From contig JANCIK010000006.1 of NCBI GenBank assembly GCA_028532985.1, positions 868,001 through 932,000 on the forward strand: a stretch of DNA of 64,000 bases. Direction: 5' to 3'. The position numbers and the translations under genes were made by a program. The notes under the pieces are model-generated. The model was not told the DNA's origin. It ran no database searches and was given only the letters and a program-made list of their open reading frames with translations. This DNA is from Stropharia rugosoannulata (lineage: Eukaryota > Basidiomycota > Agaricomycetes > Agaricales > Strophariaceae). Shown here one piece after another: positions 9,960-22,157 of the stretch. Position 1 is the stretch's first letter, and every line of letters begins with the position of its first letter.

Positions 9960-11240
9960 TCTTTTACTTATTCAAGAGGTAAGTTGCACAGGAAATGTAC
10001 TCAGTTAGCCTGCAGGAGGGGCTGCGTGGAATTTCCATTTCCACGCAACAGTATCAGGACTCCTCGATGACCTCATTTGTTCCTCAGGAACACTGTGTGG
10101 TAAGATGCCATAATCGTTCCCCATGCGCATAGATGTAGATTGTTCCTAGGGAACGATGTGCACATATGGTAAATGTACCGTTCATGATGAACGATTGCCT
10201 TTTGCGTTCATCAGGAACGTTCCTCGCGCACGATTTGGCTTTCATATGGTGTTCCTAATGAACAATTACCTTATGTGTTCCTCAGGAACGCTGCATGGTA
10301 AGGATGTCAGAATCGTTCCTCGTGCTCGATTAAATTGGCTAATAGCTGCAAAGTAGATGTTGATAGTTCTTCGGGAACGATGTCCACATATTCATATGGT
10401 GTTCCTAATGAACGATTACCTTATGTGTTCCTCAGGAACGCTGCATGGTAAAGATGTCAGAATCGTTCCTCGCGCTCGATTAAATTGGCTAATAGGTGCA
10501 AAATAGATGTTGATTGTTCTTCTGGAACGATGTGCACACAGGGTCAATATGCCGTTCATAATGAACGAATAGCGCGGTGAGAAGAAACAACTGTTCCCCA
10601 CGCACGATTGACTGATAAATATTAGGCGCCGTTCATAATGAACGAATAGCGCGGTAAGAAGAAACAATCGTTCCTCACGCACGATTGGCTAATAATAATA
10701 GACGCCGTTCATAATGAACGAATACCTCATATATCCCTGAGGAACACTGTGCAGTAATAAAGAATCGTTCCTCGAGCACATTTGGCTAATAAATAGTGGG
10801 CGTGCTATTTTGTGCTTTGGGAACGATGCTCACAGATGGCCAGTATACCATTCATGCCGAGAGATGACATCATGTGTTCCTCAAGAACTATGCGTCGTGA
10901 GAAGTAACAATCCAGCATGCTTCATAGGTTGCCAATATATGTCTTTCATACTGAACCAAGATCTCGTTTGTTCTTCAGGGATACTGTGTTCCAACTATAT
11001 TCAATTTAATGCGAAACGCTGCTGACGAGCACTGGTATATTTATGTTGTATTTACAACATTTCTACTACGAGCGCTGGTAGTCACAAAGGTCACTGTACC
11101 GTAAGCACATATTATTGCCGTATTACGGATCCCATCGTTCCTGAAGAACGCTATAATCAGGTCTGCAGAAGTGGCGCGGCAGTCACGTTCATAAAGTACG
11201 ATGCTAGTAGTATAATTGCGTTCCTAAGGAGCGATGAGCC
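9960..11240. repeat. Array of 13-bp palindromes GTTC-N5-GAAC in nested tandem units
   Basis: About 18 copies of palindromes such as gttcctcaggaac, gttcctagggaac, gttcataatgaac and gttcctaatgaac are spaced 25-80 bp apart. Two larger units are visible: a 150-bp unit repeated at 10242-10391 and 10392-10541 with few differences, and a ~78-bp unit beginning cgttcataatgaacgaata at about 10552, 10630 and 10707. Half-sites such as atcgttcctcgcgctcgat occur between palindromes. Copies become more diverged to the right (11136, 11220). Open frames inside are not credible genes. Confidence 0.85.
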
Positions 11241-11512
11241 TAACAGCTATAGATACAATCACGCGGTACTATGACATGTGACATGTAGACACCGGTCCAC
11301 TAAGCAGTAAGTACCGGTGTGGTACCATGGCATGGCACGGGGTGTTTCGTGGGTCAGTCAGGCTGCCGATATTCGCCATCTCCAATCGCCCATCACTGAC
11401 TGTTATCGCCAGCACGAGCAGCAAATGTTGCGAATTGCATAGAACGAGTCAAATTTCCAGTATCATTCTCTTGCTGTCCGATTCTCCGCAAATTTAAAAT
11501 TAACCGAGAGCT

Positions 11513-13460
11513 CTAAGTCAATTTTTGAGAAACAGAAAGACGATGACTGTAAGTGTTGCACTCACAGAAAGGGAATAAATGACAGTGTACCACCTTCATT
11601 AGACAAATAATAAGTACAATGCGCATCATGCTCGGGAGATTCGTTACTAACGGCTGGAAGCATTCATCAAAGGCACCCCATGAGCTACTTCCAAAGGGCA
11701 TGCAATCGGCTATTGCTATTACAAGGTTGGTGACTTATTCATTGGCATTGGTTAGGATGGACCAGCAGAGTTTCACCAAGTGTTAACGTACCAAATGTGA
11801 TAAAAAAGTAGAGAACCCCATCAGCTACCAAAGTTACATAAAGAGGTGATGATCTAAGGAATCTGCGATGGACTCCGCGGTCTTTGCTATCACTCCATAG
11901 TTTTGCTATAGTGAGGAAAAATAGTAGTGCTAAATTTAAATGCGAGTCAGTTCGCACATCCGACCATGATCAATTCAACACTTACTACTGTTAAATGCCG
12001 TTGGGATCCTTGCAGAAGCAATGTGAATGGGATTTTCATAGTAACAGCAAACTTACCTACCAGGCTATTAGTTGAAGCTGACTTTCACTGCCGCTTGTAT
12101 CGCAGTCGTATTTCCCGGGGAAAATGTCTGAAGGAACGATGGTGGATGTCGCCGCAGAATGTATTGTAACGTGCACAGTAGTTATAAGGTCACACTTTGT
12201 TTAAAATTGCGTATGAGACGATAGCTACTTGGGATATACAAGTTTACTCACAATGAATTCGACTGAGCAATGTCGCCTCTGCATCAATAATGGTGGAGTC
12301 CCGAAGATCAAAACCACTTGCGTACCAACAAAGAGAATCGCAAAGAAAGCTACGACTAGAAACAGGAACTTGTTAACAAAGACCCCATTGTCATATTCTA
12401 TTTCACTTACGTCTCCGATTATTTCCATACAGCGCTGCCACACGAAGGAAAAATATTAAGCTTAGCAGTGGGACAATCAAAATCAGTCCTCCGCTATTAA
12501 AGCAGTGGCAGAGAGTCAGTCGTTTATCCTATCTATGATAGCCAATGAATTGATAGTACTCACAAGCCATGATACCATTGGAATGCATAACAACTATGCG
12601 CTCTAATCAGCGATATTTAATGATTTTGGTAGTATTTGAAGAAGGTACAGCTCGATCAAAAATGGTTAGACTAGGGCCTAGTAGTGACAGTGCCGAGCTT
12701 GAAACATACTTTTTTTCCAATGTTTCCATCTTCAAAAACTGACAGAGATGTTAATCATTTTGATTATTACAATAGGTCCGCACAGACGTACTTCCCAAGG
12801 TGATGCTACAGATTAGAACATTAGTTTGGCTTGGGATTTTCACGGATCCAAACCAGATTTCAGACTGACATTAACCGACAGAGTGGATAATAGCGTGCAA
12901 ATATGAAAAGAGCTTTCGGGCTAGACCACGATGACCTGGCATAGGCTTTGTAAAGAAGGCTGCGCAAAAATAGGATTGAAGCTTTATACCTCCAGATGTA
13001 TTGAATTTCCTCATCCAAGTTTATCACAATATCGTATATCAATACAGTGATGCCAGATGCTAGAGTAGAGTAGAGTGTCAAAAATATGTATTTGCCTGAT
13101 TAAATCACTTTATCTGCTTACCATACATGTAGTTGCTGACAAGCTCAGACATAAAGAGGGCAGTGAGGTCCTGCACTTCTTGGATACACGTCACCATGTT
13201 GGTTTTATATTCAATATCTGTCAATTCAGTCTAAATATACTTTCCTTTCACATGTGTGTTGTATCCCGGATCAATAGGCTTTGATCCCATTGTGTTACTT
13301 ACTGATAGCAGAAATGGATGCGCGATGCAGTGCGGTGGGAATTTACTTGGCGACCGTTTTCGAAGGCCCAGAACAGCTTGTAACAGCGAGCTCAGCTTTC
13401 CATCTGTTATTCTCCACTCTCTGATGTATTTATTGTTAGGTCAATAGTAAGTTTCTCGGA
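11513..13460 (-). CDS. DUF6533-like integral membrane protein (model incomplete)
   Basis: The exon around 13080-12860 contains VLIYDIVINLDEEIQYIW and, after a ~60-bp intron, SSWSSPKALFIFARYYPLCR. This is the pattern of the N-terminal domain DUF6533 (an Asp in a first membrane helix, an acidic E-E, a Trp, then an RYYP turn) found in large numbers of basidiomycete multi-pass membrane proteins. Downstream open pieces near 12440-12225 (FLFLVVAFFAILFVGTQVVL) and 11957-11739 are hydrophobic and could be further helices. No function is established for the family; receptor-like roles are only speculated. The 5' and 3' exons could not be joined with certainty, so start and stop are approximate and decay cannot be excluded. 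Confidence 0.5.
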
Positions 13461-13572
13461 TTTTTTTTGCTGTGCGTTCGTGTACATACATCTTCTACTA
13501 GTAATATGACAAGCTCAGTTAACCTGAGTTGTAAGACTTATTAAAACTCGGCGTCATCTTTAGCTTTTGTGT

Positions 13573-15174
13573 TCAATGGAGCTGCCTCAGATGCTGCACC
13601 ATCGCATTTATGGTATACTTCAGCTCGAGGATCTCACCCCGAGCATCAAAGTCAAGCTGCTTACTTAAATCGCCTAAAGTGATTGCTTTTACGACCTGAT
13701 GAGTGGCACGAACAAGGACTGTTACGTTTGAAGCCATTGTCTATGATGAGCCAACAATAAGCTGAAGTAGGCAGTATCAGTAACGCTCTGACTTACGTTC
13801 ACATTGCTGATCAAGTCGGCCCAGGTACCCTGTAGCTCCTCAACCAGAACTATACGGCTGCCAAAGGCACCCTCCCCACCGACCTCTTCAAGGACTCGAT
13901 TCACTTCTGACGACACTATTGATAGCTGGTCTACCATTGCATTAACACTGGCTAATCCCATTTTCAACAATGGTACGTTAGCAAACCCGAACCAGCTTCA
14001 AGGAAAAGTAAGTCACCTGTCAATGCAGACATCTCTCCGCCCACTTCTATCTCAACCTTTTGTGTCAAGTCCCCATGCGCAACAGCAGTCGTAACAGTGG
14101 TAATAGCCCGTACTTGGTCGCTCAATGATAAACTCATCTCATTAACCTACATAAAATGCACTGAGAAAATATACCCATGGGCTGAGGAAGGCACGTACAC
14201 TTTTAACTAACTTGAGCCATACACCATCGACATTCGGTACATGAGCTTGTTGGCCCAGCTCCCCATGAAACCCGACTTGTGATGTGACTCGAGAAATTTC
14301 TGAGTCAAGTCTTCGAAACCTATAATGGCGTATATATGATAAGAGATATAATATCAGGCTTTATAAAATATTACTTTCCGTTTCACCATCTCATTCACCA
14401 TGTTTTTAAGCTGAAGCACTTCACCCTGGCATTCAACTTCTATTTGTTTGCTAAGATCCCCAATTCCTGTGGCCCTAGTGACGAGCGAAATCGACCTGAT
14501 CTTCCAAGCACATGAGATCACAAAATATAGCAAATGATTACATTTTCAAAACGTACTTGTATACTGAGGTTATATACCAACTTGTTGACCGCCTCAATAA
14601 GCTCACCCCAGGTCCCTTCGGCATTTGGGACATTGGTTCGAGCACTGAGGTTTCTGTTCGATATTATCATAGGTGGATGTTGCCAAAGCAGAATATGTAG
14701 GAATAAGGCACTGACCCTTCTGTACCGATTTCTCGAGAAACTCGGATTATTTGTTCTGCGAGGTGTCCAATATTGTCGACCTGGGATTACTGGATCAGCA
14801 TGTACTAGCTGAAAGATTTGACAGAGACGTCACACCATTGTATTAATACTCTCTTTGAGCTGAAGCATAACGCCACCCTCAACAGGAACCGTTACTTTCT
14901 GGCTGAGATCACCATGGGCAATAGCATTGCAGACGCGAGCAACATCTTCAATCTGCGTCTGGAGATGTTCAACTTTGTTCATGTGGCTCGATTGAGGGAC
15001 CGGATGCTCGGAATCGCTCAAACGGCGCGCCACCGTCGCGAGTGACTTCAAAATGGCCTCTGTTTGCTCATCGGTCGGGCCTTCATACTTGGGGATTTGT
15101 TCTTCCGAGATTACTCCCTGTTCGAAGGTAGATAGCACAGTACAAAGGTAGGTCTTGAGAGGATCCGAAGTCAT
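13573..15174 (-). CDS. HAMP-repeat protein, Nik1-type histidine kinase homologue lacking kinase and receiver domains
   Basis: From the ATG at 15174 ([14 protein letters not shown]) the exons encode at least four HAMP repeats. The first reads [20 protein letters not shown], the second [19 protein letters not shown], the third [20 protein letters not shown], and the last [20 protein letters not shown]. The linkers [11 protein letters not shown] and [11 protein letters not shown] between them are typical of group III hybrid histidine kinases (Nik1/Os-1), which sense osmotic stress and fungicides through HAMP arrays and signal to the Hog1 pathway. In those proteins the array is followed by HisKA, HATPase_c and a receiver domain. 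Here the last HAMP ends at a stop (13573-13575) after MVQHLRQLH, and the downstream sequence belongs to another gene. It is either a truncated pseudogene or a kinase-less HAMP protein. Introns are about 50-80 bp and splice sites are intact. Confidence 0.75.
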
Positions 15175-15381
15175 TATCGACGACAAACTGTGCGACTGGA
15201 GGGAATGGGAGAAATGACAGTTGGAGCCAGCCTGATAGACACTGATATACCGGAGCCTAAAAATAAAAGCAAGATGATATCAGTGAGCATTTGACCCGTG
15301 TACACGGACACTTTTATGCGGGAAGCTGTTCTGTCGTCATAATTGGTCTACTCGTTCCCAACAAGAAAAATGATAATGTCA

Positions 15382-15570
15382 TTAGTATATCTTCTGAAAA
15401 GGGCTCGGATCGTTGTACTCGAGTACAGTTAAGCCGCGATTAGTTGCCTTCATCCGCATCTCCGTCGCAGAAAGACCAGATGTACGCTGGTTCGATCGCA
15501 CCCTATCTCCCAAAGTAGAATGCACCGGCACCTTGCAAGCGTTCTTGTTAATAATCATCGTCAGAGCCAT
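15382..15570 (-). CDS. Small hypothetical protein, 62 residues
   Basis: An ATG at 15570 opens a frame of 62 codons with codon usage like a real exon; the product is basic in the middle (STLGDRVRSNQRTSGLSATE) and ends NDPSPFQKIY-stop. The bases just before the ATG (ttttccgcatttgcag) look like a 3' splice site, so this may be the last exon of a gene whose first exon is short. It sits between the end of STT3 and the HAMP gene, all on the minus strand. The family is not recognised. Confidence 0.4.
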   Translation of the reverse strand: MALTMIINKNACKVPVHSTLGDRVRSNQRTSGLSATEMRMKATNRGLTVLEYNDPSPFQKIY

Positions 15571-15694
15571 CTGCAAATGCGGAAAAGAGCGTTAAATTAA
15601 GTGTGTAACATTGGGGGCCCTCATTCCTCAGGTATACAGAGGCAGGTATCACAGAAAAATTTCTACTACACTGCACCTTTTAATAACTCAATAC

Positions 15695-18506
15695 TCATAC
15701 AATAGCCCTCCGCCTCGGCGCAGGTTTGCTGCGTTTCCTTTTCTTGCCACCCGAAAACGCATTCGCACTCTTCAGGTCGCGTCCTAGCGGGTCCTCCTTC
15801 TTCACCTCGTAGATCCGGACCTGGGGGACAGAAGAACGATAAGCGGTCAGAGACGTGTAACACAAGCCAAGACTACGTGCGACTCACGATCCAGTTCTCC
15901 GAAGTAAACGCCTCATCGAGGTAATCAAGGGTTGGGCCGTCTTTGGGCACCTGCTGCTGGCGCACGCGGTCAGTGGCTTGACCGGTCCCGAATAGCTGAT
16001 TGAAGCGGTAGTACGACATCTTGTACATCAGGCTGTCCTTCATCGTCTTCGACGCCCGGTCGTCGATGCGGTACTCGCCCTGCGGTGTAAAGTAGTTTTG
16101 CTCCTGGATCTCGTCCGGCCACACGCCTTGCGCGATGCGCACCATCCACAGAAACTTGTTAATGTCGTCTCCCGAGTACCCGATCAGCCCACCGAAGATG
16201 ACAAGTACGTAGTCGACGTCATGTTTGCGTAAGATGGGGTATGCCACTTCCTCGGAGGATGACATGGCCTTACCAACGGTGGCGATGTGGGCTGTAATAC
16301 GGAGAGGTATAAAAAAAAAAAAAGTTAGACGTGTACCTTATGTTTGACAGCCCGAGAAATTGGGAAGTGGTATACGTACTGTTGTTCCATGTATTGTTAT
16401 CAACGAGCGTTGGCCTATCTGCCATGCCTGCAATTTGATATCCATAATCCCACCAGCTCATGACCACGGCATCTTGCGGGGTGTTCTGCCTAAGCCAGTA
16501 GTACGCCTCCCGGAAGTCGTCGATAATGTGCTGCGAACCATCGGGATTCGTCGACGCCAGGACCACAGAGGGGGAAGAATACGCGGAAGAGGTAACCCAT
16601 GTGCAGTGGAATACAAAGAACATGAGCATGAAAACGACGTTGAGCACGACGACACCACGAGAATCAAGCCCGAAAATGCCCGTTGTGCGCGCGCTGGCCG
16701 TCCCATTAGTAGCTGTGCCCTTCTTTGCTTTCTTGGCAGCGGGAGCAGGCGGTCCATTTGTGGGGGTACCTCCGACTGAGGGGTCAATCACATCGTCCTC
16801 TGGAGTGGGCTCTACGGGATCAATGTATGTATCTAGCAAGGTAGAGATTGCCACAGCGGATGCGACACAGACAACGGGGGTGAGCGTGAGCATAAGACGG
16901 ACCATAACACCGGCAAAGTAGCTGGCCATGACCGCGTAGATGATGACGAACAGATGCTCATCACGAAGCTGACGGAAGCAGAGGATCACACCAGCGGGGA
17001 AGGTGAAGATCAAGAATTGCAGGTCCATAAAGAAGGATGGCCATGCTGTCGGCTGGTGCTCTGAGACAGAGGCAATAATGGGAATGTACCTGGAAACCGC
17101 GTCTACTTAGTAACTCATTCCTGCACAGTTTAGATCAAAACTTACTTCTTGGCGTATCCAGTATCCCAGAGAGAGTAGAAGCGGCCAGTCCAGGGAGCAA
17201 TCTTGCCCTTGTAAGTGAGGAAGATAAATGCGAAGAATCCGAGTAGGCCGATGGAGACGACACCACCGAAAAGGAGCTTTTGGAATTGCTGAGAAGATAC
17301 GTGTGTGCGAACGAGTTGAGCGAAAGCAACGATTTGGAGAAGACCGAAGACACCTATATGCGCCGGTTAATTAATTTGTATGTGTGTGGATCAACCTATT
17401 GACATACCGAGTGCCCCCATATGTTCACTTGTACTAACAGGTTGGAACCCAACAAACGGCACTTGCATACTGGCCAAAGTTCCAATTGCATACCATGACG
17501 AGTACGCAACGTAAAGGCGGTCAGAGAAGCGACCCATAAGAATGAGCACTAACGCATGCAAGGGGATCATGTTGGTGATGAATACGTAGCCACCTGAAGA
17601 ACAATGTTAACAAGCACCTTGCACTATATAATTACGGACGTACCCCATGCAGCCACCATGTAGAAATAAAATACAGCAGCGATAGTTCCAAAGAGCGCGC
17701 TTCCTTGCTTTAATGCCTTAATCCAGCAGTAAAACGTGAACATAAGCAGGAAGATAGCGATAGCCTCATTATCGTATGAGCCCGCCACAGACCGCGAAAT
17801 GTAACCTGGGACGATGCCAATGAATGCTGCAGCGAGGAGACCAGCACTCTCATCCTTCATTTCTTTGGTGAACCTAAAATTAGAGGTGAGAAACCTCCAA
17901 GCCGAAGCGGTAGCGCAGACATTCTCACATGTATGTTGCCCAGGCGGTCAGGGCACTGAAGCCGGGAGCCAGAAGCACACAAACGTTGCGGATATCAACT
18001 GGAAGATTGAAAAAGTGAAGTATGTTGTAGATGACGCCGCTTGTAGCCATTAAGCCGGGATACACGGTGCCTCCAACGACACGACCAAGTGGGTACCATG
18101 CTGTGGGGTCAAACCAATTCCAAAATTCCTACATGGCAAAATGGAGTTAGACAGCACGAATAACAATGTATATAGTCACTCACGTAGAACCCCTTCTCTG
18201 CCAATACTCTCGTCGCACGGCTACAGACACATTAGCAAGGACCGGCTGCATGGAACCGCATAAATACGCACTAATTGAACCACGGATCGCTGTATTCACG
18301 GAAGAACTAGTCAGAGCGGCGTTTCTTGAGGTAAGAAAACATACATACAATTCATGGATGATACTTTCAAAGTTTATAACGGCAAACAGGCGGGACGCGA
18401 TGGCAGCACCGGATATGAGTGTGAGGGCGACGATGCGCAGCAATGACGCAGTGTTCTTGACGGTGGCTGGGGAGACATTTGCGGGAATGGGATAGGCCGT
18501 CGACAT
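15695..18506 (-). CDS. STT3: Oligosaccharyltransferase catalytic subunit STT3
   Basis: Transfers the preassembled glycan from dolichyl diphosphate to Asn in N-X-S/T sequons in the ER lumen (GT66 family). The start at 18506 gives [20 protein letters not shown], then the first helix and [20 protein letters not shown] after two very short introns (about 50-60 bp, around 18250-18330) that restore the conserved [18 protein letters not shown]. This contains the first acidic metal-binding motif. Next come [20 protein letters not shown] and several membrane exons (17860-17135). The signature WWDYG lies in [15 protein letters not shown] (about 16465), followed by [10 protein letters not shown]. The last exon ends [17 protein letters not shown] plus a basic tail and a stop at 15695. 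An insertion before WWDYG is Pro/Ala-rich and ends in a basic AKKAKKGT run. A poly-A tract lies in the intron near 16310. The gene appears complete and functional. Confidence 0.93.
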
Positions 18507-19245
18507 GGCCGGTGCAGCTGGAGGTGTCCTCGAAGACAGAACCAGCTGGGAGTATGGAAAGAGAAGTTGGTGATGTCTTCCCCGTAATCGTCGACGTGTC
18601 GTGTTTGCACTGCGTGATTGCTGAGTCAGCGTCCCCGACGCGTGCTAAATTAGGAACTTTTCTCCTCTTTCGCGCCTGCGACGGAGTTGGGCTTGGCATC
18701 GCCTCCCGCCCTCTTGGCAGGACTAAAATCATAAGCTGTATTAAAGGCTGTTAAAGGGCCAGTTGAAGGAACGGATGTACGTCATTATATCAAGCTATTA
18801 GAGTGCGTTTACCAGTTGATTTTGCTATGAAATTTGAGCGCTTCACCCTTCACATTAAAAACTTTATTTTGAGCAAGATATAGTCATGGACCAAGTTCAT
18901 GCATCTTCGACCAAGCCAGTACATAATTTTCGTTAGTCTGTTGACGGTTACTCGGAACGGTCTCAAAATCTTATAATCTCCAAGCTTGCTTTTTGATGTT
19001 TTCTCCTCAATCCCTGTTAAATCATGAGTAAAGCTTATAGATTTGCTTGCTGAATTTTCCTACAGGAAATTATCTACTGGTTCCAGGGCGAAGCCCATGC
19101 CTCTCGACCAATACTGACGTCGATCGGCAATATGGATACGTTGGTGAATTCTTCCAACAAGACATTAACTCACACAGAATTATCCCAGCGGCATATCCAT
19201 GACTGCGTAATTAAATATTTCATTTATGTAAATCGTCCGAATTAA
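18507..19245. other. Intergenic region upstream of STT3
   Basis: About 740 bp. The first 250 bp next to STT3 are GC-richer and may be 5' UTR and promoter; the rest is AT-rich. No exon or RNA gene recognised. Confidence 0.5.
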
Positions 19246-19506
19246 GTGATGTCTGAAACATATCAGGGTATCGACTTTCACAACGCTGCCGCCTCAAGCG
19301 TCCAAAATGTTAGCTGTGGCAGCTCCTGGCCCCCTGAGCCCAAGACTGACTACACCCATCAGTACCCGAACAACGCCTTGATTGGTACATCTTTGGAAGA
19401 CGAATACATACGAGTCAATACTTCTGAAATCACAGGCACTGAAAAGCCAGTTATATCAGACGAACATTATGAGACTCGCAGGAGGATGGAAGCTCTGATA
19501 ATTTGA
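19246..19506 (+). CDS. Small hypothetical acidic protein
   Basis: A single open exon of 86 codons. The product has a hydrophilic, Ser/Thr/Asn-rich sequence with SEITGTEKPVISDEHYETRR near the end, and no membrane segment or motif I know. The ATG at 19246 has a purine at -3 (aagtgATGt-like context is weak). It lies between the 5' ends region of STT3 and the 3' end of the MATE gene. It could be a lineage-specific gene or a chance ORF. Confidence 0.35.
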   Translation: MMSETYQGIDFHNAAASSVQNVSCGSSWPPEPKTDYTHQYPNNALIGTSLEDEYIRVNTSEITGTEKPVISDEHYETRRRMEALII

Positions 19507-19624
19507 TTCGCATTGGGGGATGTCTATTTTTATAACGCTGTCTATTTATAAACAGTTGTCGTTATTTTTGTTAGTCAGTCAAGTGATACCTCTCTCTCCT
19601 TCTCTGTTAATTTCGAGGGCATGT

Positions 19625-21613
19625 TCAGATAGAACTTACGCCATGGCGCCTTGCTTCATCCTCATTCCTCTTTATACTCTTCTTTATTTCTTCGTCCCAG
19701 TCAGTTCCGAGCCAAACGACCAGATATTCACCGATTCCAACAATGAAGAGCGCAACAACTTGGCCTGAAGGCAAGCCTTAAAAGAAGGAAATATCACTGA
19801 GCAGTTGGATATCTTACCTATCCATAGACCTTGCAAACCAAGGTGAGTTTTAGGGTGGAATGCCAAAGTAATTCCCATTGGAAGGGCGAGTACATAATAC
19901 GCGATTATGTTGAAGAAAGCTCCAAGATGTTGTCGGCCTGAAAAATATGTTAATAGAGATCATAGTCGACAAATTCAATATCCACCTTGACCACGTAAAA
20001 CGCCACCGCATGACCCAGCAAGGCCGTCGGCCACTTGGAATGACGCTACAAGAGGCATCACCTTGCTAACAAGAACAACGACGTCTCTATCATCGCTGAA
20101 CAGTAGACCATACACCTTCAATTCCGCGATCAGATGTTGTTCAAAGAGAGCTATTATCAGGACCTACATCTTTGGATACTATCATCGCTGTCATTACGAT
20201 GGTACCCACAATGACACTGAGGAGGGCAGATGCGTGCGCTGCATGCTTCGCGCCGGCTGAGGAACGGGATCCGATGAGGTTACCAACACGGGTAGAAGCA
20301 GCCACCCCAATGCCAAAGGGGAGCGTATTCAGTACTATCACATGCTAATGTCAGGCGGTTTATATTGTGGAAAAAAGACGTAGACGTACTCTGATCTGTG
20401 GTCATGATGATGGATTGTGCCGCAAGGGGGACCTCTCCAAGCCGGCCAGCTGCTAATGCTACGATTTCGAACGCGGCCCTACATACAGGTTAAGTTGATA
20501 ACGAGCAGTTGTATAAATGGCTGGCGTACCATTCCGTTCCAACCATTAGGATTCCAGGGAGAGCGAGTTTCAAAAATTCGAAACAGCTTCCAGGATGTAA
20601 AGCCGAGGATAGCTGGATGCCTCCCCAGGTTCCATTCCGTTTGTGGGTAGGCGATAAACAGGTATAAATGATGAGAAATATAAAGCATAGCCAGTAGGTC
20701 ACAGAAACTGCCAGGGGAGATCCAAGTAGTCCTAGCGAAGTGTAGTGCACAAAGTAAATATTCATGCAGATATTGATCGGCGAAACGACAATCAGAACAA
20801 TAGTGGATGCGCTCATGATACCTATGTGGTGCGATAAGTAACGCAATTTTTGATATAAATGATTGATCCATACCTTGGCATTGCAAGTATTTTTTCAAAC
20901 TTTCAAAGCCTACGTACCCAGGTGCACCTAACATCAAGACGCGCATGAAAATCTGCACATCCCGGGCCAGAATAGCAGTCTGTCCGAAGGCAAGAAGAAC
21001 AGGTTCCATATATGCCCACAATAAGCCGACAGGTAAAAGCAAAGCCCAGAGAATGATTATGCATCTCTGAAAATGAATGGATAGATCCGTCTTCCGGCTG
21101 CCACCAGTGTAAGCTTGCGAGCCCAGCGTGTCGAGTGCAGTCGTGCCACCGAGAGCTACGATCCATCCTAGAAGACGAAATGGTGGGATCATTTACCACA
21201 AAACATGAATCGCACTGCACTCGCCAGTTACGAAGGCGAGCATTAACGAGAATGCCGCAACGGACAGCTCATGCGGACCAAGGCGTCCAGCGATCACAAT
21301 CGATGCCGTTTGGATTGAATTTTGCAGGATGTATGAGAGAATAACTGGACCCCGCTCGGGTAAGTACACCTCATGTCAAGAACTGTAGCGAGCGAGGGAG
21401 CGACCTACTGGGGACGGAGTCCGCGAAAAGGGACCCAAAAAGCTGCAAGTCCAGTTTCCCAGGTGCTGCGCCATTGTGCTGGGGCACACTTTCCTGATCT
21501 GGCAAGTGAAGCTGGGTAATTGTAGGCGTCGACGACGAGCGCTCGAGCGGCGTAGAGCCATTTTGTTGCGGTCCTCCGTTGGAGAGAAGGGGCGTCCGTT
21601 CGCTTTGTGACAT
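19625..21613 (-). CDS. MATE family multidrug/toxin extrusion transporter
   Basis: Proton- or sodium-coupled efflux carrier of the MATE family (fungal Erc1-like). The start at 21613 ([20 protein letters not shown]) gives a Ser-rich cytosolic head with a dileucine-type ERTPLL signal common in vacuolar transporters. Membrane exons follow: [17 protein letters not shown] (family signature of the first half), [49 protein letters not shown], and [20 protein letters not shown] (second-half signature). The last exon, reached after an intron ending near 19780, reads [19 protein letters not shown] and ends at 19625. Introns are 50-70 bp. It is divergent from the agmatinase-family gene, sharing about 540 bp upstream. 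The open frame on the + strand at 19520-19768 is its antisense shadow. Confidence 0.88.
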
Positions 21614-22157
21614 GATGGTGGAAGGAAAAAGAGAAGAGGTGCTCTGGAAAATCGGTCCGCGGCAATAGAAATTTGCTTCCGCGTTCCCTGGGTCCCCATC
21701 CTCTCTCGTCCCCCTTTTTATTTATCAGGTGGTCATGGCATGGTTATCTGGCTCTATCTGGGCACCCGGTTTCATCTTGCACCTTCTTCAATGCCTCGCG
21801 CCGCGCATTAACCCGTTTGGCTCCATTTTCGTAAAGAAAAGAGCCATGAGTCTTATCTTCTGTCGCTCATCTGAGATTCTCAGCATTCTGGGGTGTACAA
21901 TTTACTGAGATCCATCACCTCAAGGCAAACACGCCTTGGATTTTTTCTATATTTTACCAAGACTTTCCCGCTGTTTTCAGGTGCCGTCACTTTCGAATCA
22001 TTGTCCATTGATTGTCCAGCGGTCATGAGGCAGTTATCTTTGTCATCTGTGTCTTTTCTAATTTGTTCCATGCTCCCCAAATGTCTCATAAAAGCCGTAC
22101 GGTTTACCCAAATACCCCAAGCCAAGAAGCTTTCTCTACACACACATACCTACCCTC
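21614..22157. promoter_or_regulatory. Divergent intergenic region between MATE and agmatinase genes
   Basis: 544 bp separate two start codons pointing away from each other, so both promoters must lie here. The region includes ttttttctatattttacc and pyrimidine-rich tracts (cttcaatgcc, tcgtcccccttttt) like those often seen upstream of fungal starts. No specific operator is proposed. Confidence 0.45.

Noticed and set aside
10079..10091. Heat-shock element reading of the palindromes
   Set aside because: Heat-shock elements have TTC and GAA separated by two bases; here the gap is five, so the match is not good.
10060..10760. CRISPR-like regular repeats
   Set aside because: The repeats are palindromic, variable and not separated by unique spacers of constant length, and the genome is eukaryotic.
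12700..13560. Missing kinase domain of the HAMP protein further downstream
   Set aside because: I looked for H-box, N-box and receiver motifs on the minus strand between 11.5 and 13.57 kb and found only the DUF6533-like gene.
15455..15520. Possible tRNA because of ggttcgatcgcacc
   Set aside because: No matching acceptor, D or anticodon stems could be drawn around it, and the word lies in an open frame.
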